This document shows positions 1 to 10,874 of a DNA stretch of 64,000 nt, in pieces. The notes under the pieces were generated by a model. That model was given only the letters and a program-made list of their open reading frames with translations, ran no database searches and was not told where the DNA came from. Numbering within the stretch: the first letter of the stretch is position 1; every line of letters begins with the position of its first letter. The DNA is taken from contig NC_068971.1 of NCBI RefSeq assembly GCF_016808095.1, positions 22,246,501-22,310,500 on the forward strand, in the 5' to 3' direction. Source of the DNA: Vigna angularis. Its lineage: Eukaryota > Streptophyta > Magnoliopsida > Fabales > Fabaceae. A program made the position numbers and the translations under genes.

Positions 1-2036
1 GCGGCTTCGCCAAAAACACCGTCACTCTTCCCTCCTCCGTCATGTCAATGTCGTGACTCTTCCCATCATTCACCACCCAATCGAAGCACTGTATCAAACT
101 CGCGAGTGTGGCTTGCATGACGAGTAACGCAAGTGAGGCTCCGGGGCAGCTTCTTCGTCCGCTTCCGAAGGGTAGAAGCTGGTAGTACTGTCCCCTCACG
201 TCGATTTTGCCTTTACCAAGCTCATCGGAAACCAAGAACCTCTCAGGGTTGTACTCCAGCGGGTTGTCCCAGTAGTTGGGGTCTCTGCCGATGGCCCACG
301 TGCTGATCATGATGGTGGAGTGCGCAGGAATGTCGTAGCCGTCAACCTGGCACGTGCGCATGGCTTCTCGCGCGAAGATTGGGGTCGGAGGGTGCATTCT
401 CAGAGTCTCCTTCACCACTGCTTGCAGATAAGGGAGGTTAGGAATGTCTGACTCCTTCACCAGCCTCTCCTTTCCCACCACACACTCTATCTCCTCTCTC
501 GCCTTCTTCAACACCTCCGGGTTTCTCACCAGCTCCGCGAGGGACCATTCCAGAACACTAGCGGGTCCGTTTGTGCCGGCGATGAACATGTCCTGTGGAA
601 CCGTTAAGCTTTCTCAGGTTAAGGGTTCAGTTCCATAGTTCAAATAAAACATCGAACACAACCTCTGTGATAATGTCTTCAGGTTTTATTGCTTGTTACT
701 CATGTAATGATCCATATTATTTTTACACATACTTTTGTGTAATGGAAAAATAAAAAATAACAAGATAATAATATATAATGAGTGTAAACTATTTTTTTTC
801 AAATGGAAATATGATAATAAATATATGGATAATGATACTGGTCCAAAATTACTTTACAATTAATAATAATAATCATAAACATAAATAATAATAATCATAA
901 ACATCAACATGGATCAATCACATATAACACAAAGATAATATTAAAATATTTTTAAAAAAAAATTAAAATTAAAATGTTTCAAAAAAAAAAGTTAAAGTAT
1001 CATTATCCTAAATATATATATTATAAAAATAAAATAATTATAAAAAGAAGATTTTTATATCTTTTTAAAATATAAAAAATATATATGAAATAAAGATAAA
1101 AATTTATATGTAAAAAAGTATGAGTTTTCATTCACTGACCAGAGCAAAGGCTTTGGCACTTTCCCTTGTGAGTTTATTGTCAGCACCATCAGCTTCAATG
1201 AGGTTCAAGAGAATGTCGAAGAGATCTTTCTTCCTATCACTGTCAGCACCTGCTTTGGCCCTCGCCTCTTCGTGCTCCTTCAGCACCTTCTCCATCATCG
1301 TATCCACCTTGCGGTGCGTTTCCATGTTCTTCTTCCCATACCCCTGCAGATCAAAAGGCTTCGCAAACCCCAAAATATCTCCCAAGTTGAACGCCCCCAG
1401 CAACTCCCCCACTTCCCTCACCACCTTCCTCAACTGCGCCACAAAATCATCCGCACCACTACTCTTCTTCCCCATGATCATTCTCGTGATAATGTTATTC
1501 GTGTGCGTTATCAGCTCTTGCCTCATCACCACCTCCTTCCCCGTCGCCGACATCTCCAACATCCGCTTCAAAAACGCTTCCACCTCGCTCTCGCGAATGC
1601 CCACAAAATGCTCCAGAGTCTTCCCGCTCAGAAGCTCCGTCATGCAAAGCTTCTTCAGGAAGCGCCAGTACGTCCCGTACGGAATGAAAAAGTAGTCGGC
1701 GGCGCCGTACGTTAAACTGTCGCTCGCAATCATTAAGGGGCGGTTGCAGAACGCCTCTTCGGACGTTTTAAGGATCTCTTTGGCTGTCTCCGCAGACGAC
1801 GCTACAACGATGTTTTTGTACCCGATCTTGATATGAATCAAGGGACCATAGCGTAGGGAGAGTTTGTACAGTGCTTGGTGAAGCACCGAACGGAGATAGG
1901 GCGCGTGTCCTAGTAAGGGTATTGAGATGGGAGGGCCAGGTGGGAGTTTCTGTGATTTTTTGAAGACAGAACGAATAAAAATGGTGGAAATGAGCCACAG
2001 GAAGAATAGAGCAAGGCAACCTTGTATGTCTATCAT
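1..2036 (-). CDS. Cytochrome P450, CYP93-like, two exons, 3' end cut by window
   Basis: Haem-thiolate monooxygenase of the ER membrane. Exon 1 runs 2036 to 1140 (299 codons) and ends at a GT donor. The intron is 1139-593 and ends in AG. Exon 2 starts in phase at 592 and is open to the window edge (197 codons). Visible parts in order: an N-terminal hydrophobic anchor; the proline-rich hinge KLPPGPP; the I-helix AGTNGPAS; the K-helix ETLR; the PERF motif; and the haem loop FGSGRRSCPG with its cysteine. About 496 residues are seen, so only some 15-20 are missing against a usual length near 510. The single phase-0 intron just before DMFIAGT and motifs such as FDLQG fit the CYP93 family (clan 71), closest in feel to legume CYP93A pterocarpan/flavonoid enzymes. 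Subfamily and substrate are inference. No stop or frameshift is seen, so the gene looks intact. Confidence 0.9.
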
Positions 2037-2103
2037 GGCTGTGCTGTTTAGTTTCTAGGCAAAAACAGTGTGTTTGAGGTTAACGAGTTAGATTACGTTG
2101 GCT

Positions 2104-2111
2104 CTTATATA
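2104..2111 (-). promoter_or_regulatory. TATA box of the P450 gene
   Basis: Read on the minus strand this is TATATAAG, about 70 bases upstream of the P450 start codon at 2036. The spacing fits a short 5' leader. The sequence beyond it (2112-2821) is AT-rich, with no other gene visible. Confidence 0.65.
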
Positions 2112-2821
2112 GAGAAGCTGCCGCATGAGCAACATGAAAGGTGGTATCAATCATATTTATGCTATAAATAAAAAATACAACATCTCTTTCCAACGTAAAA
2201 CATAGAAAATGATTAATAGAAATTTTGATTTATCTAAACTTATTATACTTTTATTACACTGTTTTTAATGTACTTAAACTTATATAAAATTAAAATTTAT
2301 ATTTTTAAAATTTTAATATCTTTTAGTTCCAAACTTTAAAAATAAATATAATATTCTCAACTTTAATATTTAATTTTTTTATTAAACAATATAAATAATT
2401 CAAAAATCAATCTTTCACATAAAAAACTAATGTAATTAAATTAAAACATAATAATTTTATTTATTTTTAAAATTTAAAAACTAACTGTATTAAAATTTAA
2501 AGAAAAACAAAATTTAATTTCGCTCAAAATTAGAAAAAAGTTGAAAACATATTAAATCTTTCTTTTTGCCTCTCTCCTCTCATCACATCACATAATCTAT
2601 AAATCTACTAATTTTTTTTTTCTAATACACATTTTTAGTGCCATGAATCGTTACTCTAAAAAATGAATGCATTCATTTCACAATCCATTTTAATAATATC
2701 ATGATATATATTATGTTGTCAACAAATATTTTCTTCTTTTTCCTAAAAAATCATCTTAACTTGTAAATAATTATACCATTACCGCTGTCAAGAAATTATG
2801 ATAGAAAATTATTCTCGTGAT

Positions 2822-3381
2822 TAGGGATGACAACGGGTCGGATCGGACACAGATAGTGTCTATCCGTAATCCGATCCGACAAAAAAAAGTCCACCTGCTA
2901 TTCGATCCATTATTCGCACAGATACCCGTTTAAAAAATATTTATGGGTATTTTAAAACCCGCGGATATCCGTAGATATCCGTAGATACCTGCAAATATTT
3001 AAAAAAATATATATTTTAATAAATTATTAAAATAATTTAAATAGAATTACAAAAAATATATAAAATATAATATAAATTAAATTAAATTTAAATTTAAATT
3101 CAATTTTAATTAAAATTAATCTTGTAAAATATAAATTAATGTTAATTTTAATTAAATTTAACTTAATAAAATATAAATTAAATTTTTATTTTTATTTTTT
3201 GTGGGTAGCAGATATCTGCGGATACGGATAATATAATACCCGCATCCGACCCGTTTATAAATGGGTATTAAAATATCCGCTACTCGCAGATTACGTGTAG
3301 TAAATATCCGCATATCTCAATTATCCATCGCGGATTTTATCCACATATATCCTCATAAGCGAATTTTTTTTGTCATCCGTA
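2822..3381. mobile_element. hAT-type non-autonomous element (MITE), 560 bp
   Basis: The ends are TAGGGATGACAA and, inverted, TACGGATGACAA (11 of 12 match). They are flanked by the 8-bp duplications CTCGTGAT (2814-2821) and CTTGTGAT (3382-3389), which differ by one base. Subterminal stretches rich in GGATATCCG and CGGATCGG lie at both ends around an AT-rich middle with no coding capacity. The 8-bp TSD and TAGGGATG-type end are known features of plant hAT elements. The remaining spacer 3390-4300 shows nothing I recognise. Confidence 0.8.
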
Positions 3382-4294
3382 CTTGTGATGTTATAGCCAA
3401 CACGATAACATGAATATAGAGAAGACATCCAACTTTTCGCTCAATATCCTTCCAACACCAATAAAATATTTTTTTATATTTTAAAATATAAAATAATTTA
3501 TAATAAATTAACTATAAAAGTATAAATATTATTTTTTATTAAATGTGGGAACGGTTCAAATGATGGGAGAGGTTTTGCAATACACGTGTTAGATAAATAC
3601 GACGAATATGATGGACATGTCTGCCGCAATTAAAATATGTGTTTCGCAATAAACGGGTCCTGTACTTTTTATATATAAAAATGGTTGCGTGGTTCGCATG
3701 CTGCATATTATATTAGCAAGAAGACTTTTTCACTACTTTTGGATGATTATGGGGATTCTGATTACCCAAGTTTCGATATATTATAGTATACATCCTAATT
3801 TTTTTTGTGCAAATTAATAGCAATTTATAATGCTATGGAAGAATGTAAAGCTGATTCTTAATAGTATCTAAGTGTAGTAACATACTGATCATGAAATAAT
3901 TACCCTTTGTATTAGATTAATCTCTAAATATATTATGTAATTTTATTAATATATAATTAAACCGCCGAATTTTGTAAATGTAATTTCTTATTTAATGAGT
4001 TTTTTACTATTAATTTTGTGGCTTTGGTAACATATAATTAATAAAAAACATATCTACAAAAGTTTTGTAATCATATTCTACGGACAAATTAGTTGTACAA
4101 TATAAAGCTTTTAAATTCACAACTATTAAAGACTCTTGAATCTCGTGAACACTTAAATTAATTTCATATTATGATACTTTCGGGTGTACATTTTTTAAAC
4201 GCAAAAGTGACGATGAAAAACTATTTACGTAATAAGTGGTTTGAGGACTCTAAATTCAATTATTTGGATGACGGCCTTTGATGGAAAATGATGA

Positions 4295-4300
<6 letters not shown>

Positions 4301-4378
<78 letters not shown>
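4301..4378. repeat. (TA)n microsatellite
   Basis: An uninterrupted TA dinucleotide run of about 39 units. It is probably highly variable in length between accessions. Confidence 0.97.
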
Positions 4379-4384
<6 letters not shown>

Positions 4385-4420
4385 GTAGCTTATAGTTTGT
4401 CAAGATCCATTGATAACTTT

Positions 4421-4610
4421 CATTACAAGAAAAGTGCGAATTATCGAGGGTATTTTTTCGAAGGCTTGTCTACCGTCGGTAAAATTGATTTACCGAGGGG
4501 CAAAAAGTGAAGCACCGACGGTCTAGACGAAATGACATTTTCGACGGTCAAAAAGACCTTAGCGAGGGTTTTGAAACCTTCAGTAAGAGCGTCGAACAAT
4601 TAAAATCAAT
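4421..4610. mobile_element. CACTA-like terminal/subterminal fragment
   Basis: It begins CATTACAAGAAAA, one base off the CACTACAAGAAAA end common in legume CACTA elements. Short GC motifs follow in both orientations (ACCGTCGG, CGACGGT, ACCGAGGG), resembling subterminal repeats. I could not find a matching opposite end with a 3-bp TSD, so this may be a truncated end. Confidence 0.45.
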
Positions 4611-4639
4611 GATTGGGGTTCGTCCCCAATTTTGTCAAA

Positions 4640-5330
4640 CAAAGCCCTCCTTCCCCTCTGCCGGTAAGAGCTGCGATTTCGGCCCTCCCTCCCCATCGAC
4701 CTTCCCATTCACTCCGTCTGCATTCCCTTTCGCTTGCTTTCGTTCATTCATTCCCTATCCCTCTCCCTGTCCGTTCTGTCCGGTGGCATTGTGTGCGCAC
4801 GATTCGTCGTGTCGCTGTGGGTCGTGTCGTTGTGGGTCTTGCGGGTGGGGTGGTGGTTCGTGGTCGTGGGCGTCAGGCTTGTGCGGCGAGTGGGGTGGTG
4901 AATCGTGGTGATTAGCGTCAGGAGGTCGTTGCGGTGAAGCCCAAGGTTGGCTGCTGGGTTGAGAGCTCGCGGTGTGGCTTGGCTTCCATTGAATTGGGTG
5001 TTCTGGAGTGCGAGGTAAGTTCTCTGTTTTAGAATGCTACTTGAATAAATTGATTGCCTTGTTCTTCCCTAGTTGTGTGCAATGTGTCCATGTAATTGGT
5101 TGTTGCCCTGTTCTTACCAATATGCATGAACTTGTTTGCATTGTTGATATTTTTGTAAGGACAAGGTACTCACACATATATGGAACCCCATCATTCCGAA
5201 AACGTAGACGTTTACTTCTCTGGCCATCCGAATTTGTTTTGTATCTAATGCAAGTCTGGCAAATTATTTTTGTCTTCATATATGGGCATCTTTTTCTGTT
5301 CTACGGGTGAATTGAAGAACTCAACAATAA
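4640..5330. other. GC-rich fragment, possible captured gene 5' end
   Basis: A C-rich then G-rich stretch (4640-4990) is followed by a GTAAGT donor-like site at about 5013 and then T-rich, intron-like sequence. Short open frames exist but look like composition artefacts and match nothing I recognise. A captured or relic 5' UTR plus first intron next to the CACTA-like end is one reading. No function is claimed. Confidence 0.25.
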
Positions 5331-5437
5331 TTTTAGTCGCAACTAAATGCGCGAATGTGGATGTGGTTTCCAAAGTGTTTAACTTTCCCTTAAAACAAAA
5401 TTCAAAAGAAACAAACAATATTTTTTAGCTTTTTGGG

Positions 5438-5656
5438 CCCGACAAGGATTAACCTTGCTCCTACGTATTCTCATGTGAGAAATCAGGGTTACGTAGTTCT
5501 TTTAGAAAACTGCTTGAAATTTGTTTGAAAACTTGTTTGAGAATTTTTTTGGAAAATGATTTGGATTTTGAGGGAAAGTGAGCCTGACAAGGACTGGGCT
5601 TGCTCATACGTATCTCCACTTTTGACGGAGAATCAAGGATCACGTAGTTCTGGCAA
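5438..5656. repeat. Two diverged direct repeats around ACGTAGTTCT
   Basis: Copies at about 5438-5508 and 5583-5656 share the order GACAAGGA, CTTGCTC, TACGTAT, AATCA, ACGTAGTTCT. Spacing is about 145 bases. No coding sense is seen. They directly precede the 89-bp tandem block and probably belong to the same retrotransposon-derived region. Confidence 0.5.
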
Positions 5657-5744
5657 GGCGATATTGTTTGTAGTTCGAAAAGTAGATGTTTTTAGTTTTT
5701 GAAGATTTTTTTATGTTTTTGGTATTTATTATTTTTAATTAGGA

Positions 5745-6190
5745 GAATGAAAAGGTTTTTAGCATAAGGACGATGCGTACGATCACACATGTGCCTAAAC
5801 CTTTAAAACATATTTTTTTGTAATTTTATTTAAGAGAGAGAAAAGGTTTTTAGCACAAGGACGATGCGTGCGATCACACATGTGCTTAAACCTTTGAAAC
5901 ATATTTTTGGGATTTTGAAGAAGGAGAAAAGGTTTTTGGCACAAGGACGATGCGTGCGATCACACATGTGCCTAAACCTTTAAAACATATTTTTTTGGTA
6001 TTTTTGAAGAAAGAGAAAAGGTTTTTGGCACAAGGACGATGCGTGCGATCACACATGTGCCTAAACCTTTAAAATGTATTTTTTGGCGTTTTTGATGAAA
6101 GAGAAAAGGTTTTTGGCACAAGGACGATGCGTGCGATCACACATGTGCCTAAACCTTTAAAACATATTTTTTTGTGATTTTTGAAGAAAG
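5745..6190. repeat. 89-bp tandem repeat, five copies, each with an inverted stem
   Basis: The anchor AAAGGTTTTT recurs near 5751, 5842, 5928, 6017 and 6106, spaced 86-91 bases. In each unit AAAGGTTT..GGCAC is answered about 25 bases later by GTGCC.AAACCTTT, so every copy can fold into a hairpin around GATGCGTGCGATCACAC. The spacers between stems are T-rich. It lies in the region beyond the integrase end of the minus-strand Tat-type element. Confidence 0.85.
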
Positions 6191-7200
6191 ATTATTATTA
6201 TTATTTTATTTATTTATTTTTGTGATTTTTATTCATTATAAAAAAAGTGAGTGTGTGTAGTGTTTGACAAATAAACAAGACAAATACAGTACAGAGGGAT
6301 GGGGGTTATTTTACAAGGGGATTACACAATAAAAATTAAATGACCAAACAAATAATAATAAAATTATAAGAAACTAAAGCGTAAAAAAAATAAAACAAGA
6401 GAAAAGCTCAATTAAATTAGGGGTACAGAGATAAAAACCAGGGTTGCGCGCGGAGCAAAATTGGGCTCTATAGAGGTGCAACAGCAAAGTTGGAGGTGCC
6501 AGAAATAAGATGAGCCCAATGTCCAAACCTCCCCTTTTTTTGTTTGCAAAAACGGAATGGGCTTCAGCCCAGGTGTGGAATCAAAAACGGAGGTGTATTC
6601 TGAAATAGTGTGCTCATGTCCAATTCCCCTTTCTTTTGCTGTTTGTAGAAACGAACGGACTTAAGTCCAAAGTGAATGGGGGTGTGAATGGAATCGCGCA
6701 TATGGCATACAAAAGAAAAAAAAACTGCGGCCCAAAAACTAGGTCCAACGTTTCTTTGTTCTGAAACCCGTTAGGGGTCTACTTACACCTCCATTCTTCC
6801 TTCTCATTTGGCAAACTCAAACCAAACTCTTTCTTCTCCCAGCCCAGCCGAGAGGGCGTCACCTCTGACCGCACACTACCGCCTCTGCCAGATCAGCATC
6901 GCCGGCGATACCCTTCTGTCGGAGCCACCGCCGGCCACGGCGTCACTGCCCTTTTCTTCCTCTTCTCTGCGCGCGTGAGGCCGTCTCTGCCAAGCCAACT
7001 ATCGCGAAGAGCTCTTCGCCTGGTCTCTGATGTCGCCGGCAGTTCACAGACGTTCCCAAAGCTGCCGCTGGCCGCAGCGTCAGATCTTGCTCCCACTCTG
7101 CGGTTTATGGTGATTTGGGAATGGGTTGGGTCGTTTTCTGTATTTCTTGCAGGTTTGATGTGGCTCACGGTGGTCGGAGGTAAACGTTGAGGGCGGAGAG
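6191..7200. other. Non-coding, LTR-like or gene-derived stretch
   Basis: The first part is AT-rich (6191-6420). The rest is mixed, with many GCCCA-type words and a GC-rich C/T block at 6840-7090. Short frames such as that at 6975-7190 match nothing I know. It may be an LTR or untranslated region of the neighbouring decayed element. No gene is supported. Confidence 0.25.
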
Positions 7201-8450
7201 GATAATGATGATGGGTATTGATGACCCGAAGGAAATGGAGATGAAGGCAGAGGAAGAAGATGGTTTGCTGGCTTCTGCTACGAGACCCGCATGAGGGGTT
7301 CACAGATTTGGGGTTTCAGAGTAGTTATGGAAATAGCTGATGATTAGTGGGTGGGTATGAAGGATAGGCAGTCCCTAGTAGCTGTGGGCGTGTTTGGTTT
7401 GTTGGGAATGGATGAAGATTGGGTGATGGAGAATGGTCAGAGGTGTTGAAGATGATGTTAAGATGATGAAGATTGGGGGAATGGCCGTGAGGTAAGGGTG
7501 AAGATTGATGATTGGGTATGTGTGAATGATAATGGTCGTAGTATCTAGGGAGGTGCAGTAGGGGATGGATAATGATGAGAGTCAGATGATGATGGCCTCA
7601 AGTAGCCGTGGGTATGAGCTATTGAAAATGGTTGTGACAGTGAGTGAATATAGAGGATGGGCAGTTACTAGCAGTAGTGGGCGTAGGGATGAAGAGATGG
7701 ATGTTGGAGATGAAGGCTCCTCCAGAGTTTGAAGTTCAGCCCTGGTATCATCATCTCAGGTGTTTGATGAATGAAAATTGGTCCCTGTGCTTGGTAACGA
7801 ATGAAGAATGGTCAGGAGTGTAGCATGATGGGTGTTTGGAGATGATATCTGTTTTTTTTAGGTGAAGATGATGATATTGGAAATGGTATATGGATGAAGA
7901 TGATCAGAGAGGGGTCAATGGTGTCATGAAGGGATCGTAGTGAGAGGCAAAGGACCTGGTCAGAGGTGGATGATGAATGAAGAGTAAAATGGTCGTGAGT
8001 GAAAGAGGGAAGGGATCAATGGGCCTGTTGATGATGCTGGAGATGGTGTTTGAGATGGAAGAGATGAATGTAATGGAAGTGTCGGTACGTGTGATTGGAG
8101 GATGAGGAAATTATTAGGTTGGTGGAAGTTGTTACGGTGGTGGTGAGTGGAGCACTCATTGAAGTGGGAGGTTGGTGATGGTGGGGAATAATGGAAATCA
8201 ATAGTGGAAGATTGGATGGTGGTGATGAATGGAGCACTTAGTGGTAGTGATGATGAGAAGTGGAATATTGTGGGATGTTGGGTAGTGTCGGCCAGGATTG
8301 GGGAAGTGGGAGAAGTTAGAAGTGGATGGTGGAATCTGTTATGGTTGGGAATAATGGGAAACAGAAGTGGAAGTTTGAAGTGGGATGGTGGAAGCTGTTG
8401 GTGGTGGTGAGTGGAGCACTTAGTGGGAGGTTGGTTGGTGATGCCCTGGA
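7200..8450. repeat. Purine-rich GATG/GGTG low-complexity tract
   Basis: Degenerate GATGATGG, GTGGTG and GGAGATG words dominate the plus strand for over 1.2 kb, with local direct repeats such as GTGAGTGGAGCACT near 8140 and 8408. No conserved frame is visible. It merges on the right into the GGACGAACG minisatellite. Confidence 0.6.
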
Positions 8451-8454
8451 GGCA

Positions 8455-9738
8455 CGGGTAATCAGGACAAGGACGAGCGGCCTAAGACGGGAATGATTAG
8501 GACGAGCGGTAGGTGGAGTGAGATGGACGAGCGACAGAAAGGGCAGGAACGGTCTGGACGAACGCCTCAACACACTGTTTGCCGAACGCCCTACAAGTCA
8601 GTATGAACGAACGTCCAAATAAAGGCAAAGTACGAATGGTGGAGGACGAACGTTCGAATGAAAAGCGAACGTTCAAATGAAAACCGAACGTTCACTAACA
8701 CATAACACAAAAACCGAACGTTCACTAAAACATGACCGAACGTCCAAAACCGAACGCTGAAGACAAATATCATGGAGACCGAGCGTTCAATTTAAAGACC
8801 GAACGCTTATTACACAAAATATCCGAACGTTTAATAAACAAAAATAACCGAACGGTAAACATGAGAGGCAGTTGAGGGCGAGGACGAACGTCCGAAATGA
8901 ACAAATGGCCGAACGGTCGAATAATGAACGTTTGATGACCGAACGGTTGAAGATGAGGACGAACGTCCTAAAGAACCGAAATGTCGAACGGTCGAACAGT
9001 GCAAGTGACGAACGGTCGCATAAGGGTGAGGACGAACGGTCACAGCAATAGTGCGGAAGGACGAACGGTTGAACAACAGTGGGGAAGGACGAACGCTTTC
9101 AGCAACAGTGAGGAAGGACGAACGGTCACTGTTTGGACGAACGGCCTCAGCAACAGTGGGGAAGGACGAACGGTCACTGTTTGGACAAGCGGCCACAGCA
9201 ATAGTGGGAAAGGACGAACGGTTGAACAGTTTGGACGAACGGTTGAACAGCAGTGGGGAAGGACGAACGGTTGAACAGTTTGGACGAACGGCCTCAGCAA
9301 CAGTGGGGAAGGACGAACGCTTTCAGCAACAGTGAGGAAGGACGTACGCTCACTGTTTGGACGAACGATCACTGTTTGGACGAGCGGCCACAGCAACAGT
9401 GGGAAAGTACGAACGGTTGAACAGTTTGGACGAACGGTTGAACAACAGTGGGGAAGGACGAACGGTTGAACAACAGTGGAGAAGGACAAACGTTTGAACA
9501 ACAGTGGGGAAGGACGAACGGTTGAACAGTTTGGACGAACGGTTGAACAGTTTGGACGAACGGTTGAACAACAGTGGGGAAGGACGAACGGTTGAACAGT
9601 TTGGACGAACGTTTGAACAACAGTGGGAAAGGACGAACGGTTGAACAGTTTGGACGAACGGTTGAACAACAGTGGGGAAGGACGAACGGTTTCAGCAACA
9701 GTGGGGAGAACCGAACGGTCACTGTTTGGACGAACGCG
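8455..9738. repeat. GGACGAACG minisatellite, about 1.3 kb
   Basis: From about 9000 it is built from modules beginning GGACGAACG: a 28-base form containing TTGAACAACAGTGG, a 21-base form containing TTGAACAGTTT, and a 19-base form containing GTCACTGTTT. They alternate in variable order. The 8455-9000 part is a degenerate version rich in CCGAACGTTC palindromes. Module lengths keep several frames free of stops on both strands, so the long repetitive frames here are artefacts. A TATA-like TTATATAC lies just beyond the array at 9759-9766. Confidence 0.9.
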
Positions 9739-9889
9739 AGATCATTCTTTTTTTTTTTTTATATACACACATTTTTTAATTTTTCCTTTTATGAGGATAA
9801 AACAATAAAACAAATTATTTAGTCAATCCGGACGAAATTGAGTGTTGACACCTAGACTTGATGAGAGGACGAGAGTTCACTAGGAACGT

Positions 9890-10869
9890 TCCTCATCACT
9901 TAGTTGATATTAGGAGTATTGTGGGATTGTTGTAAGTATGACATATAATAAAATAACCGCGAGTACAAAATATTTTAATTGAAGTAAAATTTGAGATGAG
10001 TTGCATTCCAAGTATTCGGGATTTTTCCCGTTCAACAACTAAAGCCGAAAAGCTCCATTCCTTAAATTTTCTACAATGCAAAAGGGTCCTTCCCAATTAG
10101 CCGCCAACTTCCTTTGTGTGCGATTTCTTCTGACCTCTCCCATTTTTCTCCATACTAAGTCGCCCTCTCTGAAACCTCTTAGCTTAACTTTGGTATTATA
10201 CCTCCTGGAGACCAACCTCTTTTGAGCTACAGCTCGTATAGCTACGACTTCTCTCTACTTATGTAGAGTGTCAAGCTCAACTCTCATGTGATCGCTGTTA
10301 AGATTAAATTTTCAATTTGTCATCATAGGGAGCATTGCGTCTATACCATAAGTGAAATTAAAAGGAGTTTCGCCGTTGTGTTGTGTGGGGTACAGCAATA
10401 TCCCCATAATACCTCTAGTAATTCATCCATCCACGCCCCTTTGGTTTCGCCTAGTCGTCTCCTCAATTTCGTTACGATTGTTTTATTAGTGACCTCGGCC
10501 TGTCCATTGGTTTAAGGATGCTCCACTGAACTAGTAACGTGCTTAATTCTTAATTTTTTTTAAGAATTCACCTAATCCCTGGTCAATGAATTACCGACCA
10601 TTACTTGTGATGACTGTTCGGGGTAAACCGAAGTGGCATATGAGCTGCCATATAAACTTCTGCACTCGTTGGGCAGTAGTCACAGCCAAAGGTTCAGCCT
10701 CAATCCACTTAGTAAAGTAATCTACAACCACTAAGAGAAACTTGTTTTGCGCACGACAGACCGGAATTGGCCCATGTTAAACTGCTTTTTACCCACCTAA
10801 AGTAGAACAAAATTGCTCTCCACTAATGTGACCAAAATATCAATCCTAGGACTCGCTACAATTAAGTTT
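9890..10869 (-). pseudogene. Tat-like integrase, core and C-terminal part
   Basis: Minus-strand translation gives the core stretch VVVDYFTKWIEAEPL (about 10740-10690), then CHFGLPRTVITSNGR, in which the second catalytic aspartate of the usual TDNG motif is lost. Further on are RYNTKVKLRGFREGDLVW and EGPF, typical of the gypsy integrase C-terminus. Several stops interrupt the frame, so this is a pseudogene. It resumes on the far side of the solo LTR at 12846. Confidence 0.75.
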
Positions 10870-10874
10870 CAGAA

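Noticed and set aside
1120..1715. Plus-strand frames of 147-191 codons
   Set aside because: They are antisense shadows of P450 exon 1.
4507..5310. Gene at 4507-4915 or 5008-5310
   Set aside because: Overlapping frames in a C/G-rich, low-complexity stretch with no recognisable domain. A donor-like site exists, but there is no supported exon structure.
5745..6190. CRISPR-like regular spacing of repeats with stems
   Set aside because: Plant nuclear DNA. The repeats are long tandem units with related spacers, so this is an ordinary tandem array.
9040..9722. Long frames on both strands (up to 209 codons) in the minisatellite
   Set aside because: They are made of repeated modules whose lengths avoid stops in several frames at once. 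They show no protein-like composition or domain.
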